From Gentiana macrophylla (taxonomy: Eukaryota; Streptophyta; Magnoliopsida; Gentianales; Gentianaceae), in contig JAOBSW010000371.1 of the NCBI GenBank assembly GCA_026214975.1, positions 1 to 64,000 of the forward strand: DNA of 64,000 nt, in the 5' to 3' direction. The position numbers were made by a program, and so were the translations under genes. The notes below the pieces were generated by a model that saw only the letters and a program-made list of their open reading frames with translations, searched no databases and was not told where the DNA came from. Positions 20,987 through 34,357 of the stretch are shown in pieces; within the stretch, counting starts at the first letter, position 1, and every line of letters starts with the position of its first letter.

Positions 20987-22400
20987 TTTCAAAAATCAGT
21001 TTGACTTAATCATCCGAATAAGAATTGTGAGAGTTTTTTATGGTTTTAAAATGGAGTTCAAGTCATATATTTCAGAAAACTATTTCTTTTCGAATTATAT
21101 ACTTTGGTTTTACTATATATGTCTGGTACAATACCTCATATGGGATAAAATATTATTAATCTCTCCATAAATTATTGACTTCATGTACGGAGAGAAATTA
21201 TAATATTAATTTGATGCGATTCGAAACATGTTTTGGAATTTATTAAAGTTTTGTCTGTGAATTGTTACCGTTTGAACGAATTTTAACATGTGTCGTTGAT
21301 TATTATGGTTATGACCGTTATTTATTTGGAAATTATGATCCCATCAAAATTTGGTTGGTTATTCAAAAACATTTGTATCACCAGATATAGTGTATTCATA
21401 ATTGTGAGAATTGATATAGTATCTCTAAAGGAGATAATGTTTCTCCCTGTATCAAAAAATATTTAAAAAGTTTGTTGATACTCGCATAAGAGGATCTCAC
21501 ATTAAAATGTTGAATCCACACGGTTATTGCAAATTTTCTAGATATCGATTATGAAAAAGTGTTGTCCGAGAATAAGGGAGAAAAACCCATTACGAATTAT
21601 ATCTTGTGAAAAACGTTGACATGAATGAACTATGGGTTCATATGACATCAAACCAACAAAGGGTACATTTTATGCAGTTTTGCATACATCAAATATTTTA
21701 TGAGAAAAATGGAGAAATGAACCAAAAATTCAATGTCTCATTCTAATGATTTCTCTACATATGACGTGAAAAATAATTTGAAAGATTCCAGGAGAATCAG
21801 AAATTACATAGTGGTATATTAAACGCATGAAGCGGAAAAGATGTACTGTTTTAAAAAATCTCATAGAGTGAGATATTTAATGAAACCACTATGTTTTAAA
21901 TGTATAAATCGTTTAAGGTGAATAAAGGAGCATCAATGTATAGCTTGTTGCAACATTTTTTATGAAAATCAATTCACGGCATTAGGGGAAAATAAAAAAA
22001 ATCTCATATTAGAATAAAAGAATGCCGACAAAGTTTAACAACATAAACGATCTTCCATTCAGTTTAACTGAACTACGGAAATAATTTTACTTGTAGTATT
22101 TAGCAAGTAAAAGACTAACAGGCCATATGCCTTTATTGAAAACAATGGAGTGACTATTTATAAATGCACCAACAAAAATGATTGATAAAATTTATTTACG
22201 CCTGAAGCGTAAAAAACTGATCGGTGTAAAAGATAAAATTCGTGGAAAATGAATTCACATTCAGTCACTCATGATATCTTTTGAAGAACTTCGTCTTAAA
22301 GAGATAACCCCGAATAAATTAGCACATGCATCAAATGATTAAGTATCGGGGTTGCGGAACAACCAATCCATACGGTGATAAGGAATTGGTTTATACTAAT
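20987..22400. other. Decayed AT-rich sequence, no gene identified
   Basis: Many short frames and stops, nothing recognisable. Probably old retrotransposon DNA, but no motif proves it. Confidence 0.4.
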
Positions 22401-22416
22401 ATCAAATTAGCAGCGA

Positions 22417-24653
22417 TTACCTTATTTCGATTACCTTATTAGCAAAATTCAGAAGAAGCTGGAAGGTTGGCAAGCCAATATCCTTTCGATTGGGGGTCGT
22501 CTAGTGCTTATCAAACATGTCCTCTCTTCTATTCACATACACACTCTAGCTGCCATACAAGTCACAACCTCAGTCATTCAGCAACTCCATCGGATTTTTG
22601 GGAATTTCTTATAGGGACGCACTACTGATAATAAAAAAAACGCATTTGGGGTTCTTGGTAAAATTTATGCGGCCACGCAATTGAAAATGGATTAGGTGTT
22701 CACAATATTCATGATACACAAAAACCCTTTTCTCGGAAATTATGGTGGAAGATTCGCAGTAAGAAAGGTGTTCGGGGTAAACTTTTTTCTCCTGTCCCAT
22801 CTTGGAAAAAGTTGCAAGCTTGGAAAAATGATGTGTAAAGTTGAATCGTTGGTTGAAAACTATCTCCATGAACGCCAATCTAATAATACTTGGATTTGGA
22901 CCCCTACCTCTTCCAGTAATTTTATTGTTGCTTCGGCTTACCACCTGCTTCGGCAACAAAAGGAAAGGCTTTATGAGCTAGGTGAAATATGGAATCCTTC
23001 GATACCAATCAAAATCTCTGTTTTTATGTGTCACTTCCTTAATAATATGCTACCCCTCCCAGAAACCCTTCGCAAAATTGGTATCCATGGCCCTTATAAA
23101 TTCCTTTTTTGCAATGAGGTAGATTCTCGAGCTCATGCTTTTTACCATTGTGCCTTTTCTCGCAGCATATGAGACCATGTTCAGTCTCAACTTTCTTACC
23201 ATCCTCTAGCTAATAGTTTCATAGCATATTTAACAGCTTGGTGGAACCCCATTAGGATTGGTACTATGATAATTGTCTACAAACTTATGTCCTCTGGAGC
23301 TATGGAAATATCTATACAAAGTTATTTTTGAAAACATTCAGCCTCTTAAGTCACAAGTGCTATACAACATCCATCTCAACATTCAGATGTGCTTACGTCA
23401 ACAGAATATCTATAAAATTGATAAAGATGATGACTTCCTCATCTCTAATAACTGTATTCCTCGCTTTGCTAAGCCTCATAGCTCGGTCATTTGGCACAAA
23501 CCCCCGCACAACCATTACAAGCTTAATTCTGATGGATCTTCTTTGGGTAACCGGGACCCTCTGGAGGCGGTTACATCATTCGTGATGAAGATGGCCGGTC
23601 GTCTCATTTGGGCTGTGAACGATTTCTATGGCACGCCTATTACCAAGATTATCGCAGAGACAAATGCCCTTCTTTCTGGCATCTCTTATTGTGTTACTCA
23701 TGGAATGTTACCTCTTGTCATTGAATGTGACTCGCTCGATTTTGGTAAACATCCTTAACCGACGTTGTAGCATACCGTGGTGTATTGAAGATTTGCGCGA
23801 TTATCGACACGCTTCTTCAACAACAAGGACTCTCCGTTACTCACGTTTGAAGCCAACCACCGCCGACTTCTTGCTCAAAGATGCCTCCCAAAGATTCGGC
23901 ATTCGCATGGGAATATTTTTTTATCAAACTACTCAGTTACCATTACAACTCCGTTTTATTCTTCATTCTGATCAGTATGAGATACCGAACATACGCTTGG
24001 CGAGATAGCACTCTCTCACAGATGGACGAACCCTACACTTTATTGTGGAAAGGTGCAAACCAAGTTGTAACGTTTATTTTTTTCCTTGTCTTTGGTCCCT
24101 TTCTCATAAAGGATTATACCCACACTACTCTTTCCACAGGAACTCTTTGCTCGGTTATGATCGTGTGGATGGCTATTCTCATCATTCGTTTGATATGGCT
24201 CATATCTCTGGATGCACCCTTTATCACGTTGAGGGGTGCAAAGCAGCGTCACCGGTGGATGGTCTAAGCACCTAAAAAGTATTGTTGTGGCTCAAATCTT
24301 GGCACAATTTATTGGACACACCCTCCAAACGCAACTTGAATGGAGTAAACCATGACATGATGAATGTTCTAGCCATCATTGATGGATCGAAGATCATTTT
24401 CTACCATCACGAAAGACATTTGGTGAGCGGAACCCACTTTTTTTTGTTTGTAACTTTTGTGTAGGATCTCGTGAACCGTATATTTGCCATCTTTTTTGGG
24501 AGACTTTTTTTTTGGAAGTGTAGGTGTTGCACCTTTCCTATGAGCCAGGATTTTCCCACACTGGGTTTGCCACTCATAGGCTTTTTAGAGGCGGGGCTAC
24601 GCCGTCTACGTCTTTGGTATAAGGGAGGGCCAGGATACGGCTTGTACAAAAAA
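22417..24653 (+). mobile_element. LINE (L1-type) remnant A, 5'-truncated
   Basis: Flanked by ATCAAATTAGC(A/G)GCGA at 22401-22416 and 24654-24669, a 16-bp duplication with one mismatch, and ending in an A run. From left to right it shows the C-terminal reverse transcriptase region (EGWQANILSIGGRLVLIKHV), a zinc-binding RT-associated region (about 22857-23170) and an RNase H-like domain (about 23480-23760, with YKLNSDGSSLGN and VIECDS). Stops and frameshifts interrupt all parts. The 3' tail is related to that of LINE C (45.8-45.9 kb) and holds a GCACCC...GGGTGC hairpin. Confidence 0.8.
24214..24239 (+). other. 3'-region hairpin of LINE A
   Basis: GCACCCT, an 11-nt loop, then AGGGGTGC followed by AAAG. 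It is the same hairpin type as in LINE B and LINE C. Confidence 0.6.
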
Positions 24654-24669
24654 ATCAAATTAGCGGCGA

Positions 24670-25110
24670 ATTTTATGGGAGAAGCTCATAATAAAATGTC
24701 ATAGTCGTCAAAGATATATTTGCCTCTTTAATGGTTATTATTTTTTATATCTGGATCCAGTACCTAAGTCAATATCAGATTGACAAAAACACTCAGACTA
24801 GGTAAAAAATGAAAAAAGTAATTATGGTTGAGTTTGAATCGTAAATTTTTGTTTGTTAATGGTCAAATATATTCTCTCATCTATATTCCGCTAATTAATA
24901 TCTCTGGCAGTAACTCTGAGTTTTCACATGTCATAACCGCATATTTATCGGTCGTTGAAAATGAATATTGATATGAAAATCATTGGTGGATTACAGAAAT
25001 GAAATAATATGACAATCGCAACATGCATATTTTTAAGTTGTAAAGGTCGTTAGCATTCGTGTTGAATGCAATATGACCAATTGAGTGGATTCCTATTGAG
25101 GAAGGGATAT

Positions 25111-25163
<53 letters not shown>

Positions 25164-25261
25164 TTTATTTATATAACTCGCGCTGTATTTCATGAATTTA
25201 ATAGCATTACTATGACGGTGGAGATATATGAATGCAAATTGTGATTGTATTATTTCTCTCA
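24670..25261. other. AT-rich intergenic stretch
   Basis: No gene seen; it contains an AT microsatellite at 25113-25161. Confidence 0.5.
25113..25161. repeat. AT microsatellite
   Basis: About 24 AT units in a row. Confidence 0.95.
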
Positions 25262-25271
25262 TAGTTTTTAT

Positions 25272-25794
25272 GGGAAATTAGGGATAAGGACACAATCTGG
25301 AATATTTTTAAGTAACAGGACAGCTACATATTTTTTAAGGTTAAAGGTTGCAAAGGACAGGTTTTAATCTAAAATGGTTGAGAAGGACAAACATGTAGTA
25401 ACACATGTAGTAACATATGTATAAAAATGTAGTAACACGTGTAGTGACTGTCCTTCTCAACCATTTAATTTTAAAACCCGTCCTTATGAACTCTGACCCC
25501 TATTTTTTATAGGGAGATAGACAACTGCATAATTTTTATAGCGAGAAGGACAAACAGTGAATCCCAAAAATCAGTGAATCTTCCTAGTGAATCCCGAAAT
25601 CAGTGAATTCGACAGTGAATCCCGAAAATCAGTTAATTTCGACAATGAATTTTGAAAGTAGTGAATTTCGGCAGTGAATTTAAACAGTGAATTTCGACAG
25701 TGAATAAATAGTTTTGTCCTTTATGCAAAAGTTTCAAAAGACTGTCCTTCTACTCAATTGATGAAATATTTATGTCCTTATCCCTCATTCCCCC
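25272..25794. mobile_element. Terminal-inverted-repeat MITE, copy 2 of 3 (Mutator-like duplication)
   Basis: The left end GGGAAATTAGGGATAAGGAC and right end GTCCTTATCCCTCATTCCCC are inverted copies. TAGTTTTTAT flanks both sides (25262-25271 and 25795-25804). The interior carries GTAACAC(A/G)TGTAGTAA units and repeated CAGTGAATTTCGA units. A 9-10 bp duplication points to the Mutator (MULE) superfamily. No protein is encoded. Confidence 0.8.
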
Positions 25795-26308
25795 TAGTTT
25801 TTATGATTATAGTGATGGTTGCGATAGATGTGTTGCACAAATGTGTAGTGGTATGGCAATTTTTAGCCCCTACGTTCAATTATGAACATGAGCTCTACAA
25901 GAGACAAATGTATGCTCTACTGACAATTTTAGGAAATTTGTTCACTAAGATCATTCGTACATCTATTTTGGAACAAAATATGTTTACAGTACTGGATTGC
26001 GTACATAAGGAAGATTGTTGTCGTCAGGGGAACGACAACTTCAAAACTATTTTGAACATTTGGTCTTAAATACGAATGATTGTACTCTTTTTCCCTTTAA
26101 CTAAGTTTTTCCCATATGGTTTTCGTAGTTAAAAATTCTTAACGAGGCAGAGACAATGCAACACATAAAAATGCATATGGCATGAACTATTTTCCTTGTC
26201 TAGTTTTTTCTCACTGGGTTTTTCTACCAAAATTTTATAGTACGTGACATATACGTTATGCAACTCAGATCGAAAAATCAATTCAGTCATTTATTTGACT
26301 TGTAAAAG

Positions 26309-26443
26309 AATGGGGAGGTCGGTGTGCAACATATTCGATCATTTGACAATATGGCAGATTTATTTACCAAGACATTGCCAACTGCGACATTTGAAAGACG
26401 GGTGAAGAGCATTGGAATGCGACGTTTGAAAGATTTTAATTGA
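26309..26443 (+). pseudogene. C-terminal end of a Copia polyprotein
   Basis: An open frame reads GEVGVQHIRSFDNMADLFTK followed by TLPTATFERRVKSIGMRRLK and DFN-stop. This is the standard Copia RNase H end, where 'ADLFTK' is a hallmark. Sequence to the left (CTCACTGGGTTTTTCT, AACGAGGCA) is reminiscent of Copia LTR phrases. The remainder of the element is not recognisable. Confidence 0.75.
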
Positions 26444-26489
26444 CGCTTAGTTCAGAGGGAGTAAATAAACCACAGATAAATATGTACTA

Positions 26490-28400
26490 TCTTGATTATA
26501 AACAACCTCACTTTTAGTTGGTTTTCCATCCCGATTAATGGTACCCCTGCTGGCTTGTTTAAAAACTCTAGGGGTATAAAACAAGGGGATCCATTGTCTC
26601 CTTATTTCTTTATTCTTGTATCAGAAGCTCTCACTAGGGGCCTTAAACATATTTTTCAGTCACATGTTGATAGCTATTCTACTCCTAGGGGCTTTACACC
26701 CATTACTCACTTTATATATGCTGGTGACTTGATTGTCTTCAATAGAGCTTCCAAAATCCCTTGCAAATATTTTTCACTTTCCTTCACCAATATGAACTTG
26801 ATTCAGGGCAGAAGATTACCCCAAGTAAAAGCTCTTTCTTTATCTCCAAACACACACCTACAAACACTGTTACTTTGACTGAGAACATCACCGGTATGAA
26901 AAAAAGACTCTTTCCCTTTCACGTACCTTGGATGTCCTATCTATGTAGGTAGACCTAAATACTGTTATTTCTCACCCCTCATACATAAACTAGAAAGTAA
27001 ACTTTAGGGCTGGTATGCTAATTTCCTCTCAGCTGGGGGAGACTTATTTTAATCAAACATGTGCTTTCTTCTATTCCTAAACACATTCTTGCTGCACTTA
27101 AATTACATGCCAATGTTTTTAAAAGAATTGATCAAATCCTTTCTCATTTTCTTTGGATGGATACTGAGCATCAAAAGTGGCATATCTGGAGAAACGGGAA
27201 AGATATATGATATCCTATCCTTGAAAATGGTTTGGGCATCAAAAATCTACAAACCCTGCAGCAGACTTTCTCCTGTAAATTGTGGTGGAAATTGATAATA
27301 GGGCAAGGGCTCTGGGAAACTAATGTGATGAATGGTACTTACCCTATGTATAAATTATATGCCTGGAAAATGCTTAGTCCAGTTCAAGAAGTTTCTAAGG
27401 AGAATATGACATATGTGGGGCAGAACATATGGGTTTGAAGTCCATCAAATGATGGCAAATTCTCCATAAAGTCGGCTTATGAACTTCTTAGGAGCAGAAG
27501 ACCGACTCTTTATGAGCTCAAAGAGGTGTGGAAACCTCACATACTTGGAAAAATCTCCTTTTTCACGTGGAGACTGCAAAATGGCCTTCTTTCTTTTGCT
27601 GCTCAACTGTCTAGATTTGGTGTTTATGTGCCTTTTAAATGAATGTTTTGTTCAACTGAGGAAACAAAATATCATGTCTTCTAGCAATGTCCCATAGCTC
27701 AACAAGTCTGGAGTCTATTCAATCTATTCTTCATTAGGGTCATGATGCTTCCACTTTCCAGCAGAGTACAGTTATTTGGATGCACCCTCCTTTTAAGGGT
27801 GCTTTGGGTGCTGTTTTTCCACTGATCCTAACCTTTATATGCTGGGAAATTTGGAAAGCTAGGAACAAAGCTTTCCATGAAGATATTTTTGTCAGATCAG
27901 CAAGCAACTATTGTTTCTGATATTAAAGAGAATCTCAGAATGATGTGTAACTCTATGAAGCTAATTAGGAGCTCCTTTCAAGATGATATCTTACTTCAGG
28001 CAGGCCTGCTTTAGCATTTTGTGCCAAAGCCTCCTGCTCAACACATTACGGTCACTTGGGATTTCCTCCCTATAAACTGCTATAAAAGGAATATATTCTG
28101 ATGGGTCCTCCTTGGGCAATCATGGAGTTGTAGGGGGGATACATTGTTAGAAATCATTTGGACCATGTTCTCACTGCTGGTTCAGAAGCTTATAGGGTGG
28201 TAACCAATATGCAAACAGAAATTCAAGCTCATGTCTTGTTGCTGCTGCATAGCTTTGTAATTAATATGTTGCATGATTCAACGCAACTGCTATGCCGCTA
28301 GTTTTGTTACGAACTTGAACCCCTACATACAATTAAGACGCACCCTTCATATACATGAAGGGTGCAAATAGGTTGTACTTTTCTGACTCTTTAATTTGGT
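26490..28400 (+). mobile_element. LINE (L1-type) remnant B
   Basis: The first frame (26492-26878) contains GIKQGDPLSPYFFILVSEAL, a typical reverse transcriptase block, and then FIYAGDLIVF, where the catalytic Y-A-D-D has become Y-A-G-D. Next come WHIWRNGK and LGIKNLQTLQQTFSCKLWWK (about 27200), and a zinc-binding region with FSIKSAYELL and ISFFTWRLQNGL (27440-27650). RNase H traces follow near 28060. Stops and frame changes show that it is inactive. It ends with a perfect hairpin at 28340-28365. No TSD was identified. Confidence 0.75.
28340..28365 (+). other. 3'-region hairpin of LINE B
   Basis: GCACCCTTCAT and ATGAAGGGTGC form a perfect 11-bp stem around the loop ATAC, followed by AAATAGG. 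Confidence 0.75.
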
Positions 28401-28468
28401 ATGGTATAAGAGAAACATGGCTGTTGCATCATGTCCTAACTCTTTGAGGGCTGCAACCTCATCAAAGC

Positions 28469-29013
28469 TGTTAGAATTTAGGACCATCGGGGATAAAAAC
28501 AGGTTGCAATAATCAAGATGCAAACAAGAAAGCATAAATCACACAAGAACAATAACACAGGATTTAACGTGGTTTTCGTCAAATGCCGACTACTCCACAG
28601 GAAGAAAGAGGATAATATATTATCACTGGAGATTTTACAGACTTTGCAATTGGCTAAGGCAATTGCTATGCTTCTACTACTGTTTCTACAAATGTTCTAG
28701 GTTACAACAGATGTGTATTTATAGCCACAAAAAACCTAGAACTAGCCGCCATAAAGACATACTAGCAGAATGACTAAAATACCCCAAATGTGGAACCCAG
28801 CTCCAGCTGTTATACAACAGAATGTAACCATGCAAACTTTTGTCCAAACTGAGATTTGCCCAAAACTGACTTTCCCAAAATCTTCTGGCAAAACTGACTT
28901 TTGCCCAAACCTCACTTCTGCTCAAAGCTCACTTTTGCTCTGCTGACTTTACTCAGCTGACTTTTCTCAGCTTAGTACTAGACTCAGTTTAGTACTCAGC
29001 TCTAAATAAGAGG
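28469..29013 (-). repeat. 3' LTR of element X, first part
   Basis: Matches 37132-37715 from TGTTAGAATTTAGGACC up to ATAAGAGG. The remaining 20 bp (TCAAGTCACAATTCCTAACA) reappear at 35545-35564 on the other side of element Y. Confidence 0.9.
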
Positions 29014-29376
29014 TGTGGAAATATTACTCAGCAGACAGGCTTCAGCAGGGTGCTCAGCAGATTGCTGAGCCTCAGGATTTTGTGCATAATATTTTGTACA
29101 CCTTATTTAATTGTAAAATTAATTGTAAAAGACATATTAATTGTGAGTCATATAAACAATTAATATGTCAAACTCTAGTTTACTTTATGTCATAGACATA
29201 ACTTTTACTTTTTACTTTTGCATGCTTGCCGCCCACATCTACATACTCAAGTGGCCGCCCAAGCTAGCTAGCTAGTCTCTCTATCTCAATTGTATCTATT
29301 TATACATCTTTTTACTCAATGAATAAACTAAGTTGAAGTTTACTCCTGTGTGTATCACATTCTCAAACTCTCTTCA
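29014..29376 (+). repeat. Left LTR of element Y
   Basis: 363 bp, TGTGGAAATATTACTC to CTCTCTTCA, highly similar to 35181-35539. Confidence 0.9.
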
Positions 29377-29437
29377 TGGTATCAAAGCCTTACTGAGTTC
29401 TAACATCCGCTGCAAAACTCAGTTCTTTTTCAGAAAA

Positions 29438-30170
29438 ATGTCAACATTATCTCAAGTTTCATCTTCTTGATGAGACTCACATTTGCCTCGCAGATGGGAT
29501 AATCGAACACTCTTCTTTACAAATCATAAACTTGATGGTAACAATTACTTGCTATGGTCAAGGTCTATGAAAATGTATATCTCCGGCCAGGGCAAGATGG
29601 GATATCATGTCTGGTTCCAAACTCCGCTTCGCTTTAAACCGACCCCAAGTTTGAAGCATGGGACACAGAAAATAACCAAGTCATGACCATCCTCACGAGG
29701 TCTATGACAAAAGAGATCGATGAGAACTTTATGATGTATGACATCGCTAAGGAAATGCAGGACAATGCCGAGACCTTTACTCAAAAAAGGACAATACATC
29801 TGAAGTCTATGAACTCGAAGCTCAGATTCAAAATTGCAGACAAGGGGATATGTCTGTAACTCAATACTTTAATCAACTATCTAAGGCATGGCAACACCTA
29901 GATATGTTGGAAACTCACCCCTGGAATGATGTTAAAGATGCTGCACTCTTTAAAGACATTATCGAGAAAAGAGAGTATTCAAATTCCTTCATCGGATCGA
30001 ATCCTACTCTTGATGATGTCGAGGTAGAATTCTTGCTACTAAACCTCTTCCAAATCTCAAATCCATGTTTCTTTGAGGTCAAACATGAGGAAAGCAGGAG
30101 GAAAGTGATGTTCTTTGAACCCCTCGCCGACAACCCCATCAAGGTGCGCCTCTTTGAAGGTTAATGAGAC
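29438..30170 (+). pseudogene. Gag of Copia element Y
   Basis: A start MSTLSQVSSS is followed soon by a stop. Then come TNHKLDGNNYLLWSRSMKMY, the Copia gag opening (L-x-x-x-N-Y-L-x-W), and MSVTQYFNQLSKAWQHLDML in later frames. A CCHC zinc-knuckle relic follows near 30205-30270 with its cysteines lost or out of frame. Several frameshifts. Confidence 0.75.
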
Positions 30171-30439
30171 TTACAGAAAGCCTACTGAGAAATTTGGAAA
30201 GTCGCTCGTGATCACTTTGCAAACGCACAAATCACACCAAGGACAATTGTTGGAAGCTACATGGCAAACCTAACCCCTCTAAAACCTCAAAACCAACCAG
30301 GGAAAGTCAAGGCAAACTTATCAGTGAAGAGGAGAATGACAGTAAGCTGAATGCTCAGTTTGCTGCCTTTAGAGCCTTTATTGCTCAGCATCAGGAAGGT
30401 AGCTCCCCTATTGAAATGGCCACTCATGCTAAAAGCAGG

Positions 30440-32790
30440 TATATTTTACTCACCTCTTAGTAATGAGACTGGATTGTTGATTCTCGGGGCTTCTTCCCAT
30501 ATGATCGTAATAAAAACCTTATTACCCAATATATGCCATGCAACCAAATTCACTGTAATTAAGGCTCTTTGATGGTTCTGTTTCTTATGCAAAAGGTGTT
30601 GGGAAGGTTAAACTTACTAATCGATATATCTACTGAGAATGTCCTGTTTGTTCCAAAGTTAGATCAGTAACCTTATATCTCACATTAAACTCACTAAAGA
30701 TCCGAATTGGATTTGTTGTTTTTAATAAGAATCGGTGTACATTCCAGGATCTTTCTTCTCGAGAAGTGATTGGGCAAGCTAAACCGTGCTCGGGATGTTT
30801 GTGATCAACTCTGTTGAAGACAGTAAGATCAAGAGCAGAACCGCCTCTCACACTGCACTCAAAACCTAGACAATATCATGTTATGGCATTATAGACTAGG
30901 ACATCCAAGTTTTGGTTATTTAAAGTCTTTAATCCTGAATTGTTTAAAGGATGTAATCTTAATGATCTTAAATGTGATATTTGTCAATTTGCTAAACTCA
31001 CCAAATCTGTGTATGCTAAGTTACCTCACTTGCCCTCTTCCCTTTCACCCTAATTCACAAAGTGATGTATGGGGACCTCAAGAGTGAAAAGTATAACGAG
31101 GAAAAAGGTGGTTTGTAACCTTCATTGATGATCATACCGAAACACTTGGTGTTCTTAATGAAAGACAAATCAAGTTGGACCTATCTTCCAAGAATTTTAT
31201 CACATGGTCTCCACCCAATTTGATACTAAGATCAAGATCTTAAAAGGCGATAATGCTCGGAATACTATGAGTCTAACCTCGGTAACTTCTTGACAAACAG
31301 AGGAATTGTTCATATCGGTAGTTGTGTGGAAACACCTCACAGAATGGGGTTCTTTGAAAGAAAGAACAGCATCTGCTTTGAAATGGCCAGATCAATCATG
31401 TTCACTACACATGTTCCTAAATACATGTGGGGTGAAGCTATATTGATTGCTACATATTTAATCAGCAGACTTCCAACAGAGTGTTAGGTTTCAAAACTCC
31501 TCTCCAAACCCTAACTGACCACACACTCCTCGCTCTCATCTTATTACCCAATTGCCTCCAAAGATCTTTGGTTGTCTTGTGTTTGTTTATATCCATGCTC
31601 AACATGTAGTAAACTTGATCCTAAAGCTCATAAGTGCATTTTCCTTGGATATGCACAGGGACAGAAAGGTTACAAGTGTTACTCTCCTACTTGAAAAGAA
31701 ATTTTACAATTCTATGGATGTGAAATTCTTTGAAAGGACTCCATATTACAAACAAACCCTCTTGAGCTACCAACGATGGAAACTGATTGAGATTGAACTA
31801 AGTCCGTTCCTCGGCAAACCATTAACCTCAAGAGACTCATAATCTTCAAAGATCCTGCAGATACTCACATTATCGACCCTCGGCTAGTCTGCGACCAGTC
31901 CTTTGGACCTCGACTTATTGACTCTCAAAGCATCCTCATGAAGTGGATGATGCAGACTCTATTGCTCTAAGGAAAGGAAAAGATCATGCATCGATCATTC
32001 TATTCCTACTTATTTATCTTATGATCGTTGTCTCCGGTCTTTGCCATGTTTACACAGGACACGGACTCTCACTCTATCCCTAGAAATATTCAGGGAGGCC
32101 CTTCAAAATGATAAGTGGAAGGTCTTTGTTAAAACAGAGATGATCGCTCTCTTGGATAATCATACTTGGGACCTCACAACTCTTCCCAAAGGCAAGAAAA
32201 CAATTAGCTGCAGATGGTTATTCACTATCAAATACAATGTCGATGGTAAAATTGACAAGTATAAAGCCGATTGGTAGCAAGGGATTCACTCAAACTTATG
32301 GCATTGACTATAAGGAAACTTTTGCACCGGTAGCAAAGCTCAACACCTTTGTCAGTATCGATTTCCCTATTTGTCCAACTTGACGGCCTCTTCACCAATT
32401 GGACATCAAAATGCCTTTCTAAATGGGGACCTCACCGAGGAGGTTTATATGACTGTACCCCTGGTTTTATCAATCCTCATACTCAAGGCAAGGTGTGCAA
32501 CCGAGGAAATCTCTATATGGCTCAAGCAATCACCAAGGGCATGGTTTGGAAAACTCACTCATCGTGGTTAAAAGCTGCTTGGATATCATCAATGCAACTC
32601 TGATCACACCATGTTTGTCAAGACAACCAACCGAGAGGAGGTCCATTCTAATTGTATATGTGGATGATATCATCCATCTTTGGAGATGACTCTACCGAGA
32701 TCCGAACTTGAAGACTCTCTTCGCAAAGGTGTTCCAAGTTAAAGATGTGGGCTACCTCAAGTACTTTCTTGGTATGGAAGTAGCTAGAAC
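30440..32790 (+). pseudogene. Protease, integrase and reverse transcriptase of Copia element Y
   Basis: Protease is suggested by LILGASSHM near 30480, where D-S-G-A-S would be expected, so the catalytic Asp is lost. Integrase is seen as MLWHYRLGHPSFGYLKSL (the GAG-pre-integrase block, 30878) and ETPHRMGFFERKNSICFEMA (31340). Reverse transcriptase is seen as FVKTEMIALLDNHTWDLTTL and SCRWLFTIKYNVDGKIDKYK (32130-32277), then IVYVDDII near 32660 with the catalytic Y-V-D-D kept. Frame changes separate the parts. The solo LTR at 32794 interrupts the sequence after GMEVART. Confidence 0.8.
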
Positions 32791-32793
32791 CAC

Positions 32794-34357
32794 TGTTCGG
32801 TAAAAACGAGTTTTACAATTTATAACCAAAACACCCCAAGTATAAGGATCGTAGTATAGGGTGCTTACGGGTCGTCCTAAGGGAGTGGAATGTTTATCGG
32901 ATTCAAATATAAATCTATATCAATTATGTCACAATTATCTATCTAAACTAGAGCTGAAACTAACTAAAACCTAAACCTAAGAATTAAAACTAAAACAAGA
33001 ATAAAAACAAGCAGAAAATAAGAAAACAGCAATACGGACGAGCGTTCACTTTAATGAACGAGCGTCTGGAAACTAAATCTACTAGACGAGCGTCTGCTAT
33101 TGCGGACGAGCGTCTGATTATGAACTGAAGCAGAAAAGTGCAGGAAAACAGCAGGAAATTAGGGTTCTAAAACTTAACTAATGATTCGATTAAGAAACAA
33201 TAAAGGAAAACACAGCGAGGCGATCAGATTCCACCCATCAACCAACAACTCAACTAGATGATGATTTAGAACATAGTTTATAGTAGTGATTTTTCACGGA
33301 TTCAATTAGATATCTCTAACCAAAATCTAGGGTTTCGTTTATCTTTTTCAAGTAAACTAAACATGCAATCAAAACAGGATCACGAGATCGTTTCCAAACT
33401 CTTACTCAACTAATCATGCATAATCTCTTAAAACACAATTAGATGCATTACTTTGAATAAAAGAGAACTTAAATAAACACACTTTCATAAATTTATTCAA
33501 GCATAAATTAAACATAGATCGTTTCATCAAACCTTAATTCAATAAAACTTAAACAATACAAAACAGATCCAAAGTAATGAAAAACTATGAAATAAACTCA
33601 CTAAACATAAGCATCGAACTCTCTAGTTGGTTTGTGTTGTTGATAGGCTTCCTCCGTCGACTCACTGCAAGGCTTTTAGCCAACAATCATGTTGAAGATG
33701 ATTGTTGGATTGGAGAAGTTCATCTCTATGGAATTAGGGTTCTGGCCGCAGCTTTTTGGTGTGAAAGTGCGATCTCAATTATGTGGTATGAATTAGGGTT
33801 GGGGCTGCCGCTTTATTTATAGGAATTTGATTCGGTTAGGGTTAAGTCGGCAACGGACGCCCGTCTGGTCTTGTGGACGCCCGTCTGGTGGATCTTGACT
33901 TTGCTCTAGACGTCCGTCCATGCTGCGTCCAAACTCTCTGTATGTGATTTCCTCTCCTGGACGCTCGTCCATGAAATCAAACGCCCGTCCGATGGGACGG
34001 GATGCGACACTACTAATTTGGATCGCTTTGAGGTCGGATTTCATCATCTTTATCCAATTTCTTTGAGCCAATTCCAACTCTATCTCTTATAATTCGACTT
34101 GAGCTTCATTTATCCTCATTATATGCACGAAAATTAACTCCTACATGATAAATAAACAATGCAAAAACGTAATAAAATCCAAATAATAATAATTCCATTA
34201 AATTAACACTTAAAATCATCAATTTTGCATACAACCCTCTTAAAATCATCTTTATTAAATTATCACTTAAACCCTTAATTCTCATGCAAATTACGCAAAT
34301 GTGGGGAAAATAATAATGAAATAAACCCTTAATAATCATATAAATATGGCCTTAACA
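32794..34357 (-). mobile_element. Solo LTR W, nested in element Y
   Basis: A 1,564-bp segment TGTTCGG...CTTAACA has TG...CA ends and is flanked by ACCAC (32789-32793) and ACTAC (34358-34362), a 5-bp duplication with one mismatch. It interrupts the Copia polymerase, which resumes with GISVSQRKYV after it. A TATA motif on the minus strand (TATAAATA, 33814-33821) and clusters of (G)GACGAGCGTCTG or GGACGCCCGTCTG lie inside. No coding domain. The lineage is not certain; Gypsy-like is an inference from LTR length and style. Confidence 0.75.

Noticed and set aside
32794..34357. Intron of Copia element Y
   Set aside because: The interrupting segment has TG...CA ends and a target duplication and its own TATA motif, so a solo LTR explains it better.
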